Translations under genes and position numbers: made by a program
From: Erythroxylum novogranatense
Taxonomy: Eukaryota; Streptophyta; Magnoliopsida; Malpighiales; Erythroxylaceae
NCBI GenBank assembly: GCA_029891385.1
Contig: CM057232.1
Location: 65,595,824 to 65,659,823, forward strand
Direction of reading: 5' to 3'
Length of the DNA: 64,000 nt
Shown: one piece after another, positions 44,422 through 56,850 of the stretch
How the letters are laid out: each line of letters opens with the position of its first letter
Position numbering within the stretch: position 1 is the stretch's first letter
Notes under the pieces: model-generated
What the model was told of the DNA's origin: nothing
Seen by the model: only the letters and a program-made list of their open reading frames with translations
Databases searched by the model: none

Positions 44422-47400
44422 TGTAACATCCCATCTCCGATGGGAAGGTCTTCTCATAAATTGGGACGGGTTAGGAGTATTGAATTATATCTCGTCTTGA
44501 ACATACAACTTATCGCATCTATGATTGATGGTTTGTTGCACTTGCACATGGTAAACATGCATTCATGACATTTTCCGGCTTAGGTTTCAAATTGAGATCT
44601 TTTGTGAAATTTATGGGATAATTGTATTTGAAAAATTATTTGGAGTACGCCATTGAGTGTTTTACATTTTAGGGATTTATAGAATTTTTTGGAATTGTTC
44701 GGAGAAAATTCCGGATAAGCAAAATCGCTAGGTAAATGGCCTAAATGTGTTTTTGTTGTGGAAAATGTGGTTTTCGTGTTTGAACAATTATTGGGAGTGG
44801 ACTGTCATATGTTTTAAAAAATTTAGGGCAATTTAGGTAATTTTCAAAAAAATGATTCGGGAAAATTCCTAAAATTTCGAATGACCGAAAATCGCCAGTG
44901 ATGACAACCCGATTTTGATGAGCGAAATTGCGACCAAATGGTACTGTCATTTTGGATATATTATTTTGAGAATTGTTATAGAGCCATTAGCATTAGTGGG
45001 ATGAAAGATTAATTGGGATTAGTACTTAATTAACTAAGATTAACTTGATTTTGTCTTTTCTTCATTAAAATGCCAAGTGTCCCTTTGTAATTAATGAGTT
45101 TTGTCTTCAATTATCAACACCTACGACACTCCTTATGCTTGAAGTCAATAAATTAGTTTTAAAATATCACTTATGCTTGAGTTTTCCTTTTCAATTACGA
45201 CTCTTCTTTTAAAGGAAACAAAGTGAAAGTTGGTTTTTACTTTGCATCATCCGAAACCTTGTTTTCCTCCTCCCTTGGTGTGCCTTCCTCCTTCCTTCGT
45301 TGGTGGCTTCTTTATACAAACTAGTTTCTTGTTCTTTTGGCCTTCTTCCTTCTCATGTAAAGCTAGCTTAAACCTTGGGAAGATGTTGAATTGTATGTAT
45401 GCTCAAGTGATAGCCATGGGTGAAGTAAGTTAGGAAGTCTTGGAGAGTTGTAAAGTGTTGGAGAATTGAAGAGTTTGCAACTTGATTGGTAAGTCTTGAT
45501 GGTTTTTTTATGCTTTTGGTAGTTAGAACCATTCGTGGGGATCCTTTGTACATTTATTTGATCATTATAAGGGTAGGTTTAAATGGGTTTAAATATATGC
45601 TTATGTATGGATGAATAAATGAATAAGGTTTCCATTGATTTGGCTTGGTTTTGGATTGAGTTTGCAAGGTTAGATGCATGGAAAAGTAATGAAAGTTAAT
45701 TGTGTATGTGCTGCCAAAGTTTGTTTAAGTATACAAATAAATGTTGTGATAAGTTTGTGGCTGAATTAGAGGTTTAAGTGGATGCTTAGTGATGTGTTAT
45801 TGATATTAGAAGTGATAGGAGTTAGGTTAATGTTGAAAGCTGGAAAATGAATCTTTGACCTATTGTAATGTGTTGATCATAACTAATTGTGTAGGTGAGC
45901 AAATGAGGTGAGGTTTGTTCCCAATGAAACTTTGGGATGTTGGCTTCAACTTTGTGTGAAATAGGTGATGTTAAATTGTAATGTTAGAAGGGTGAATCTT
46001 TGCATGGAAAGTTTCTGTTTGTAGGGTCTATAAACAGTACCCGTATATATGACCTGATTATTTTGCTGATTTTTCTAAATTAATTGAGATGGAATTAGGA
46101 AAAATGGTCTTCATGAAAGTTGTATCATAATGAGTTACCTTTCCATTTCCACTGATCTTGCTAATTTTCGAGTTGTATATTGGGAGATAAGAACTGATTA
46201 CTATTGACTGGTTTTGAGCATTTTGATGAAACCTAGCCTAAGTGTTGAGTTTGTGAGCTTGCGGATTGGAAGTAATTTTAGCAAATTATGTGAACTGAAT
46301 TGGTGTGAGTGATCTTCTGTAAAGTTTCAGAGGAAGGAATTATCTTGAAAATGATATATGGCATGTAATTTTTTAATGTCAGATTTGGGAGTTATGATTT
46401 TGCAAAAACTGAACCTAAACTAGGTTGTGAATGGCTGATCATGACAGTAGCTTCCATAACAGTTTTGAAATTTTTAGAAATCGAATTGGAGTTTAAGTTC
46501 TTCATGAAAATTGAAGTTTGAGATCTTATCTTTTCAGGGATATAAGGTAGTGAATTTTGTGACTTTTGTGCTAAGAGAATCACTGTTTGGAAAATTACTG
46601 TCCAGATTGGTTGATTTCAGTAGACTGATTCTTTGTTGAATTGTTTGACCTAGTTAGTATGGAATTTGATTTTGTGTTGTTCATGAAAGTTGTAGATGAC
46701 ATTGTGAACTTATTGAGCATATTTATGTGGTAATTTCTGGCTGACGAATCTGAGAGTTATGGAATTTGCAATGTACTGTCTGTTTTAATGGGATTTGAGT
46801 AGGCAGTAGCTTTGAAGGGATTTTTGACACCCTTAGGGGTGAAATTGATTTTTATGGTCTTCTTGAGAATTGTAGAGGTTTTTATGATCTTTCCAACAAG
46901 GTATGATTTGTATTTTTCTGAATTGTGTGCTAAGAGCTATGGATGTTGGAAGTTGGTTTAGAAATCAGGAAAAAAAAAGGAATGAGGCTCGGAGGGACGG
47001 CATCGCTAGGGCGACGCCTACTAGCTAGCATTTGAGGCGGATCAGTCGGCACGCGAGGCTGATTTTTTTTATTATTATTATTTGCTATTTGGTATTTTGT
47101 GATTTTTTGTTTCTTTTGTCAATTTCTTTTCCATCCGACGTCCGATTGACCTGATTCTTGAGGCATCGGATTTGTAAGATATTAATTTCATTTTGTGAGA
47201 AATTGGGAATTTTGGACGGAAATTGACGTGGCCCCGGTAGCAGTGCCTTTAATCACTATTTTGTTTAATTGGGGACCTATAGAGATCCGAATTGCGCACC
47301 GTCAGTGCCAATAGGTTTCTACTTTTTAGACGGATTTTATTATGGGAAAATTTTGGATTAGGGCCGGAAATGCCATAAACATGCATTATACACGTTTTAC

Positions 47401-48623
47401 TTATTCCATGTGCATTGTTTGATATTTCTAATTATACAGTTGGTAATGTGTGCTCATTTCTATTGTTATAGAGGCTCAGTTGGAACGTCGTTCTACGGAC
47501 GTTGCAGAGACTTCCCGACAATAGCTCGGAAGTAATAGGTGAGTAATCTAGTTGGTTTCTCAATCTATGTGTGTTTAATATGACGCATTGATGCCATGTG
47601 GAGATAATGGAGGGTTTATGTGTGTTTGATTTTGATTGATTTCGGACCATGGGTGTCCGAAATATTGGAAATGTGATATTGAAGTGCTATTATGTGTAAA
47701 TGATTATGATGCATCAATGCAATAAATTGAAAATGATATGATTGACATACCGGACCAAAGGTCAGAAGGAATAGGAAATGGCATGAAATGTAAATGGAAA
47801 TTGGAACATATGCATTCATGCATATTGGTATGATCGAGATAAAAGCGATTGTGACCGGGCGACCCGTATCGGGGCATATCACGCCTAACGTATATGAGCT
47901 TTTTTTCGATGCACGAGACCTCGGGTCCAACGTATTCGAACCTCGGGCTCAATGTATCGGGCTTCAAGCCCAACGAAATTCGAGCCACTGGCTCACCGTT
48001 ATTGAGCTCGGGCCTTGCATCCACAACAACGTAATGAAAATGGAAAGGTCTCATGTGCATTGCATATATGGTATGATTAAATGTGGATCGTATGAAAGGC
48101 GTCGCGCCTTACATTTGTGAATTATGATTGTATGTGATAAATGGTAAAGTGTGTATATATGCATGAATTGAGTGAACCATCGATGATGGTTTCACCGAGT
48201 TATAAACTCATCCAACATTACAAATATTTTTCAGGGATCGAAGAGTACCCGTTAGACGCAGGAGTATAGTCTTGATTGCAAGTCGAGTTAAGGTCGGGAT
48301 CGGTTCACGTCTGCATTTGTGTCTTTTGAATTATATGTAAACTTGTATTTCCGCAAGATTCGTTTGGTATTCTTTGAGTGCCGATTGATTAATGTTGTAT
48401 TGTAATTTGATTACGAAATAATGTTACGATTGAAAATGATTTACAGATTAGAGCGAACCCAAATTATTCTTGATATTTGCGCACTCGATGGGTTTTAAAA
48501 AATTTATATATATTACCAAGTTTTAAATCAGATTGATCGCTTCTAGCATACCACCCTCATGGTCGCGAGCTCGGATATCACTGTCGATGTCGAGTTCGGG
48601 TCTCGTGGGAGTGGGATGCTACA
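44422..48623 (+). mobile_element. 5' LTR of LARD B (4202 bp)
   Basis: TGTAACATCCC to GGGATGCTACA, followed by the primer site. The short frame at 45230-45433 recurs at 52772 only because the LTR is duplicated; I give it no coding value. A reduced version of the GCTAGGGCGA hairpin island is at 46985-47060. Confidence 0.93.
45489..47471 (+). other. Candidate intron in the LARD B 5' LTR
   Basis: Donor TTG|GTAAGTC at 45489 and acceptor TTGTTATAG at 47471. The counterpart in the 3' LTR is 53031-55069. The acceptor sequence is the same as in LARD A. Confidence 0.4.
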
Positions 48624-48627
48624 TTTG

Positions 48628-48639
48628 TGGTATCAGAGC
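48628..48639 (+). other. Primer binding site of LARD B
   Basis: TGGTATCAGAGC, 4 bp after the LTR, the same spacing as in LARD A. Confidence 0.93.
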
Positions 48640-51600
48640 CCAAAAGTACAATCTTACATGGGCTTTCTGAACAAAAAAAAATGTGTCAAGTTACGTACAT
48701 TTAAGTCATGTCACGGCGAGCGTGACAAGGATCCCGATGTAGTATATGAGTAAGTCGCATAAGTATGACTCAGTCGTTTAAGCGGTTCAAAAAAAATGAG
48801 AAAAAAAGAATAATGTGTTAGAATGTGATAAAAGGAAGAAATGGATATCGCAAAATAAGAAAAAGTGTATGGTTCGACCAGACAGATGAATAGTTAGTGT
48901 ACTAGTATTGACGGATATCTTGTGAAATACAATATTAGAGTTATATTGGGTATATCATTGAAGTTGTGAATTCATAGAGGAAAATAGAGATGTGACAATG
49001 GTAAGATTTCCAATTTATAAGGTAAATGACAATAAAGTGTTCTATGATATAGAGAAGTTACATTTGGGATTGATTACCATGATGAGTGTTATATATAAGG
49101 ATTGGTGATTAGAAGTCAAAATATATTAAGTGCAAAATCAAGAATGATTTCATATCTGTGATAGTGATTTGAGTGCGGAAATATATGGGTATAATGCAAT
49201 AATGAAAGGATTGAAATGTAAGACAATGAAATTAGTAGATGAAAAAGTTGTTCGGGTTTAATTGATCTGTCTAAGTAAATGCACACCTGATTATGGGCGC
49301 CCTATGGTAAGTGAAAATGTTAAGCTGCAATTGATGAGTTAATGGATAATTGGTGGTCTATTACATAAGCTCTGATTATAATGCCAGTAGCTCAAGTGCA
49401 AAATGAGTTAGAGTAAGGCATGAGAATACTTGTACTGATTAATTGAGAAAGAAGTGAGACAGTTAAAGATGTTAGCATCGGTAATGAGCTTGAGGAAATA
49501 ACATGAGGAACATGAATATAATAAGGTCCCCATGATCGAGAATTGGTACCAATAAGAGAATGGTTATCGAGAATTAAATGCAATTAAGGTGTTCTTAGCA
49601 GTATGAGCTATTAACGGCAAATTGATGGGAATATAGAGATATATTGTCGATAAGATGTGATGATTATGGTGATGTATGGCAAGATAGTAGAGGAAAAGAA
49701 ATTGTTTAAGTGCTCTTCAGAGATTGATCTTCGTGAAGTATCAAGAGAATTGATATGTATATCTATATAGTGATGAAAATAGTTGATTGATAAAGTTTTA
49801 TGAATCAGATTAAATCTAGCGAGACTCAATCGTAAGAGATAAAATATGCTACTGAAAAAGTGTTCATTATGTTAATGAGGTGACTCTGATTATGTAAGAG
49901 AATTACTGAATATTAAGGAAATATTAATTGCGAAGTTGAAGGGGATTAAAGGTTCGTGTCTACTTTGTGTAGTTATATTCTGAAAGTACGAGGTCGATAT
50001 AACGATTGTGTATTCACGCCAGTGAGTGATCTACCGTGAATAAATCGAGTTATATAGAGAAATTTAGGTAAGGAACATGTCTCAATTGTGTTTGGAGTGG
50101 ATAATGGATATAAGTATAAGAAATAGATAAATTGGTAGGTGAGGAAATTGATTATCATGCAAGTTTCATAAGAGTGAAATAAGGGATGAATTAGTATGCG
50201 AACATGGGATATTAGGAGAATTAATCAAGATATAGGTATTGATAAAATGTGAAAGTTCAAAAGATATGTGTAACGGAATGCTGGATGCGATCAGAAATTG
50301 TCAAAGATTTTCTAGTTTTAGCAAATTGACAAGAATAATTGAGGAAAACGTGTGAATGTGATGACTGATGATCTTAAAGGAGACATTTGAAGAATTTACT
50401 ATCTATATTGAAGTGTTCCAGTAAAGGTTCTGATGTGATTTATAGAAATTGGATAAAGTGATTTTATGCACCTTGGGATAAATATGATTCCACGGGCGGT
50501 ATTATGATTGATGATTTGAAATTTGTTACACTGAGTGTGGCCTAAAAGCTTGGAGATATTAATCGTATAGAAATAGTTTGGAGATGTCTATGAATATGCA
50601 AATCGATACCGATTGAGTTATTTCGTGCATTTGAATGATTTGAAAAGGATTCAGCGGCTGATTACTCCAAACTAAGCTAATGGTGCAATTCAAGGGATTG
50701 AGCAAAGAAATAAATAAATAGATAAATAAATTCAATTGCAGAAGATCAAAATTCGGGTAATAAGGGTAATAAGGTTATCAAATCTAGTGTATTATTGAGT
50801 GTTAATAGTCGAACTGACAAAAAGGGGCAAAAGAAAGCATTATTAGTTATGGGAATTTCAAAGTAGGTGTGCATCAAAACGAATTGACAAAACCCGAAGT
50901 GAGGATGTAGAAATTGTAAACAGTATTGAGGAACTGAAGATAATTCCAATTGTTGAGGAAAGTGATAGGTATAGTTCAAATTAAGAAATATGGGTGAAAC
51001 GCATTACGGGAACTGTTAGTGAAAACGTAAGAAATGATTGAAGCCTTATGTTCTAGCAAGAGCGTATTGAAAGAGTAATTGAAAGGTTAGAATGAGAAAT
51101 CAAATGATTATAAGTGAATGGTTCGAGAAAGCACAAGAACCAATCGAAGTGTTATGTTCTAGTAAAAGTATTGTGGAAAAGCAATTGATGGTATAGTCTG
51201 TCAAAGTGAACGATGACATGTGTGATTAACCAACAGGTATTTTTGGATTTCGTTGGGATATGAAATTGATGTATAGTGCAAAGGGATTATGGCATGACAA
51301 TCATTATATTGGTGTCACCATTCAAAAGGATATAAGGGTCTTCTTGTCGAAAAGGAGTCGTTATCCCTATATTATGTGATCGAGGGCAATAAAGTGATAG
51401 GTTAAGTAATTTAAGATGGTGACAATGAGTTAAATTGATTCACACTGAGGTTATAAATCTCATGAGATTTGTGTTTTGATAATAACGAAATCTGATAAGC
51501 GATAAATGAAATATTTTGAAGGGTATGGCCTCGGCCAAAAGGTACTTAGATGGAAATAAAGGTGTAGTTAAGAGAAATTGAAGTCGTGATGAGGGGCCTC

Positions 51601-51946
51601 TATGTGATTGGGGTGTGAATAGAATTATGGATTGGTAAGTTAGGCTAAAACCTAAAAGATGATTCGGATTCACAAAGTGTTTCATAGATAGAATTGGAAA
51701 TATTGTTAGGATCCGATATATATGTTATTGATATTGAAAGTGACGAATTGCGCGTAATCATGAGAAAGCAGTAAAATCATGGAAAGTTTGAAAAGGGAAA
51801 AAGAGTAATTGACTGTATTGATCTCCATTCATTGACCGAATTTGGTCGGGTAGTGAAAACAGTGGGAAACAGAGGTTATTAATCGAAAAGACTCCCCTGC
51901 CTTCCTGATCAACCGTATATGAAATTTTGCGGACGAAATTTTTATT
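48640..51946 (+). other. Non-coding interior of LARD B
   Basis: AT-rich, with no frame over ~80 residues and no retroelement protein motif on either strand. It aligns in order with the LARD A interior at both ends and in the middle. For example, AAAGTACAATCTTACATGGG follows the primer site and a GTTATTGATATTGAAAGTGA block lies upstream of the polypurine tract. Confidence 0.85.
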
Positions 51947-51959
51947 AGGAGGGGAGAAT
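51947..51959 (+). other. Polypurine tract of LARD B
   Basis: AGGAGGGGAGAAT, directly before the 3' LTR and identical to that of LARD A. Confidence 0.9.
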
Positions 51960-53030
51960 TGTAACATCCCATCTCCGATGGGAAGGGTCTTCTCATAAAT
52001 TGAGACGGGTTAGGAGTATTGAATTATATCTCGGCTTGAACATACAACTTATCGCCTCTATGATTGATGGTTTGTTGCACTTGCACATGGTAAACATGCA
52101 TTCATGACATTTTCCGGCTTAGGTTTCAAATTGAGATCTTTTGTGAAATTTATGGGATAATTGTATTTGAAAAATTATTTGGAGTACGCCATTGAGTGTT
52201 TTACATTTTTAGGGATTTATAGGAATTTTTTTGGAATTGTTCGGAGAAAATTCCCGGACCGACAAAATCGCCGGTAAATGGCCTAAATGTGTTTTTGTTA
52301 TGGAAAATGTGGTTTTCGTGTTTGAACAATTATTGGGAGTGGACTTTCATATGTTTTACAATTTTGGGCAATTTAGGTAATTTTCAAAAAAATGATTCGG
52401 GAAAATTCCCGGAAATTTTCGAATCGGAAAAATCGCTAGTAATGAGCAAATCGATTTTGATGTGCGAAATTGCGACCAAATGGTACTGTCATTTTGGATA
52501 TATTATTTTGAGAATTGTTATAGAGCCATTAGCATTAGTGGGATGAAAGATTAATTGGGATTAGTACTTAATTAGCTAAGATTAACTTGATTTTGTCTTT
52601 TCTTCATTAAAATGCCAAGTGTCCCTTTGTAATTAATGAGTTTTGTCTTCAATTATCAACACCTACGACACTCCTTATGCTTGAAGTCAATAAATTAGTT
52701 TTAAAATATCACTTATGCTTGAGTTTTCCTTGTCAATTACGACTCTTCTTTTAAAGGAAACAAAGTGAAAGTTGGTTTTTACTTTGCATCATCCGAAACC
52801 TTGTTTTCCTCCTCCCTTGGTGTGCCTTCCTCCTTCCTTCGTTGGTGGCTTCTTTATACAAACTAGTTTCTTGTTCTTTTGGCCTTCTTCCTTCTCATGT
52901 AAAGCTAGCTTAAACCTTGGGAAGATGTTGAATTGTATGTATGCTCAAGTGATAGCCGTGGGTGAAGTAAGTTAGGAAGTCTTGGAGAGTTGTAAAGTGT
53001 TGGAGAATTGAAGAGTTTGCAACTTGATTG

Positions 53031-55069
53031 GTAAGTCTTGATGGTTTTTTTTATGCTTTTGGTAGTTAGAACCATTCGTGGGGATCCTTTGTACATTTAT
53101 TTGATCATTATAAGGGTAGGTTTAAATGGGTTTAAATATATGCTTGTGTATGGATGAATGAATGAATAAGGTTTCCATTGATTTGGCTTGGTTTTGGATT
53201 GAGTTTGCAAGGTTAGATGCATGGAAAAGTAATGAAAGTTAATTGTGTATGTGCTGCCAAAGTTTGTTTAAGTATACAAATAAATGTTGTGATAAGTTTG
53301 TGGCTGAATTAGAGGTTTAAGTGGATGCTTAGTGATGTGTTATTGATATTAGAAGTGATAGGAGTTAGGTTAATGTTGAAAGCTGGAAAATGAATCTTTG
53401 ACCTATTGTAATGTGTTGATCATAACTAATTGTGTAGGTGAGCAAATGAGGTGAGGTTTGTTCCCAATGAAACTTTGGGATGTTGGCTTCAACTTTGTGT
53501 GAAATAGGTGATGTTAAATTGTAATGCTAGAAGGGTGAATCTTTGCATGGAAAGTTTCTGTTTGTAGGGTCTGTGAACAGTACCTGCATATATGATCTGA
53601 TTATTTTGCTGATTTTTCTAAATTAATTGAGATGGAATTAGGAAAAATGGTCTTCATGAACGTTGTAGCATAATGAGTTAGCTTTCCATTGCCACTGATC
53701 TTGCTAATTTTAGAGTTGTATATTGGGAGATACGAACTGATTACTATTGACTGGTTTTGAGCATTTTGATGAAACCTAGCCTAAGTGTTGAGTTTGTGAG
53801 CTTACGGATTGGAAGCAATTTTAGCAAATTATGTGAACTGAATTGGTGTGAGTGATCTTCTGAAAAGTTTCAGAGGAAGGAATTATCTTGAAAATGATAT
53901 ATGGCATGTAATTTTTGAAGGTCAGATTTGGGAGTTATGATTTTGTAAAAACTGAACCTAAACTAGGTTGTGAATGGCTGATCATGATAGTAGCTTCCAT
54001 AACAGTTTTGAAATTTTTAGAAATCGAATTGGAGTTTGAGTTCTTCATGAAAATTGAAGTTTGAGATCTTATCTTTTCAGGGATATAAGGTAGTGAATTT
54101 TGTGACTTTTGTGCTAAGAGAATCACTGTTTGGAAAATTACTGTCCAGATTGGTTGATTTCAGTAGACTGATTCTTTGTTGAATTGTTTGACCTAGTTAG
54201 TTATGGAATTTGATTTTGTGTTGTTCATGAAAGTTGTAGATGACATTGTGAACTTATTGAGCATATATATGTGGTAATTTCTGGCTGAATAATCTGAGAG
54301 TTATGGAATTTGCAATGTACTGTCTGTTTTAATCGGATTTGAGTAGGCAGTAGCTTTGAAGGGATTTTTGACACCCTTAGGGGTGAAATTGATTTTTATG
54401 GTCTTCTTGAGAATTGTAAAGGTTTTTATGATCTTTCCAACAAGGTATGATTTGTATTTTTCTGAATTGTGTACTAAGAGCTATGGATGTTGGAAGTTGG
54501 TTTAGAAATCAGGAAAAAAAAAGGAATGGGAATGTGGAATCATGCCCGGTCGCTAGGGCGACGCTTCGCCCTAGCAATGAGGCTCGGAGGGACGGCATCG
54601 CTAGGGCGACGCCTCGCCCTAGCGACGAGGCCGGATCAGTCGGCACGCGAGGCTGATTTTTTTTATTATTATTATTTGCTATTTGGTATTTTGTGATTTC
54701 TTGCTTCTTTTGTCAATTTCTTTTCCATCCGACGTCCGATTGACCTGATTCTTGAGGCATCGGATTTGTAAGATATTGAATTTTATTTTGTGAGAAATTG
54801 AGAATTTTTGGAAGGGAAATTGACGTGGCCCCAGGTAACGGAGCTTTTAATCACTGTTTTGTTTAATTGGGGACCTATAGAGGTCCGAATTGCGCACCGT
54901 CAGCGCCAATAGGTTTCTACTTTTTAGACGAATTTTATTATGAGAAAATTTTGGATTAGGGCTGGGAATGCCATAAACATGCATTATACAAGTTTTACTT
55001 ATTCCATGTGCATTGTTTGATATTTCTAATTATACAGTTGGTAATGTGTGCTCATTTCTATTGTTATAG
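53031..55069 (+). other. Candidate intron in the LARD B 3' LTR
   Basis: Same donor (GTAAGTC) and acceptor (TTGTTATAG) as in the 5' LTR. The hairpin island lies inside it. Confidence 0.4.
54552..54623. repeat. Two 24 bp fold-backs in the LARD B 3' LTR
   Basis: GCTAGGGCGA pairs perfectly with TCGCCCTAGC at 54552-54575 and again at 54600-54623, each with a 4-base loop. In the 5' LTR the first is missing and the second no longer pairs. Confidence 0.95.
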
Positions 55070-56690
55070 AGACTCAGTTGGAACGTCGTTCTCACTTGAC
55101 GTTGCGAGACTTCCGGCGATAGCTCGGAAGTAATAGGTGAGTAACCTAGTTGGTTTCTCAATCTATGTGTTTAATATGACGATTGATGCCATGTGGAGAT
55201 AATGGAGGGTTTATGTGTGTTTGATTTTGATTGATTTTGGACCATGGGTGTCCAAATATTGGAAATGTGATATTGAAGTGCTATTATGTGTAAATGATTA
55301 TGATGCATCAATGCAATAAATTGAAAATGATATGATTGACATACGGACCAAAGGTCCGAAGGAATAGAAATGGCATGAAATGTAAATGGAAATTGGAACA
55401 TATGCATTCATGCATATTGGTATGATCGAGATAAAGGCGGTTGTGATCGAACGACCCATGTCGGGGCATATCACGCCCAACGTATATGAGAACTTTCAGT
55501 TCAACGCACAGGACCTCAGGTCCAACGTATTCAGAACCTCAGGCTCAATGTATCAGGGCTTCAAGCCCAACGAAATTTTAGAGCCACTGGCTCACCGTTA
55601 ATGAGCTCAGGCGCACGGTCACAACAACGTAATGAAAATGGAAAGGGTCTCATGTGCATTGCATATATGGTATGATTAAATGTGGACTGTATGAAAGGCG
55701 ATACGCCTTACATTTGTGTATTGTGATTGTATGTAATAAATGGTAAAGTGTGTATATATGCATGAATTGAGTGAACCATCGATGATGGTTTTTCACTGAG
55801 TTCGCAAACTCAACCAACATTGCAAATATTTTTCAGGGATCGAAGAGTACCCCGTTCGGAACGGGAGTATGAGTACTGATTGCAAGTCAGAGTTAAGGTC
55901 GGGATCAGTTGTCGGAACCCGACCCGAAGATCGGATCCCGACTGTTGGATCCCGTTTTCGGAACCCAACTCTCTTGCTTAAAATCGTGAAACCTGAGCGT
56001 GCGTATTACTTTGAAAGGTTTTTTTTTTTTCATTCTTCATCCTTTGAACCCTTAAAGACCTCATGAATTCATTCTCATGCTCAAAATGCTCCCAATATTT
56101 ACTTACCAAAGTCCCTTAGTGTGCCCATGTACCTAATCATCATACTTGAACTTATTTCCGCTACGCGTTCACCGAATTTGAAAAACTCAATATCTTAAAT
56201 TCATTTGAAATTCTCTTGTAAATCATAGCCTTATGACTCTTGTTTAATTTAAGACAATAATTGCTTCAATCGGAGTTATATAACTCAAGATACACTCCAA
56301 AAACCTAAAAGAGTTCATACTGGAAACATGCCCTCTTAACCGGCCTTTAACTTACTTTGATGCAAACTTTCGAAATTTAACTCCAAATAATCCCAAATTT
56401 TGTATCAAGGAAGATATATGTCTTATAAATCCAATGGTTCAAGCCTCACCTCATTTGGAGGTCGTATGAGGGATTTATGCCCAAAACAATGGACCATGCT
56501 CACTTCCAAAATCCAATTGAAACTCTTTTGGCGCGATTGCCATTACTTTTTCTACGATTATCCAAATAACTTTTTTATTACTCCATTTGAATGATAACAT
56601 CAAGATCTACAACTCGTATTAGAGGCCTCGAAGCGAGATTCGGCCTCAAAACTGGTCAAAAATGCACGTTTCTCCAAGTGACCCGTAGCT

Positions 56691-56850
56691 GTCCGTTTAA
56701 CGGACACATTCGTGTGAGTGTGTACCAAAATCTTCGCAAATGTCCGTTAAACTCTTCGTAAATGTCCATCTAACGGACACGGGTAGGGCAAGGGGTGTTT
56801 TGAAACCCGAGGCTGTCCGTTTAACGGACATTCGTGTCCGTTTAACGGAC
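56691..56850. repeat. Palindrome island GTCCGTTTAACGGAC in LTR E
   Basis: Exact copies at 56691-56705, 56815-56829 and 56836-56850, a variant at 56764-56778 and a half copy near 56742. Each has a 7 bp stem with one central base. Confidence 0.93.

Larger units (their letters stand above)
44422..55910 (+). mobile_element. LARD B: large non-coding LTR retrotransposon, 3' end truncated
   Basis: Two ~4 kb LTRs (TGTAACATCCC start) flank a 3.3 kb interior with an initiator-Met primer site and polypurine tract but no gag-pol frame. The structure, ends and interior match LARD A, so both belong to one family or two close ones. The 3' LTR is cut at about 55910, roughly 310 bp before its expected end, where sequence bordering the LTR at 55943 takes over. 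Confidence 0.88.
51960..55910 (+). mobile_element. 3' LTR of LARD B, truncated (3.95 kb)
   Basis: It is very close to 44422-48313 by eye, with small indels and substitutions. Homology ends at GGGATCAGTT (55910). It carries the full two-hairpin island at 54552-54623 that is reduced in the 5' LTR. Confidence 0.92.

Noticed and set aside
45230..52975. Near-identical 67-residue frames at 45230-45433 and 52772-52975 looked like a conserved small gene pair.
   Set aside because: They are at the same position in the two LTRs of LARD B, so identity follows from LTR duplication. The frame has no recognisable domain.
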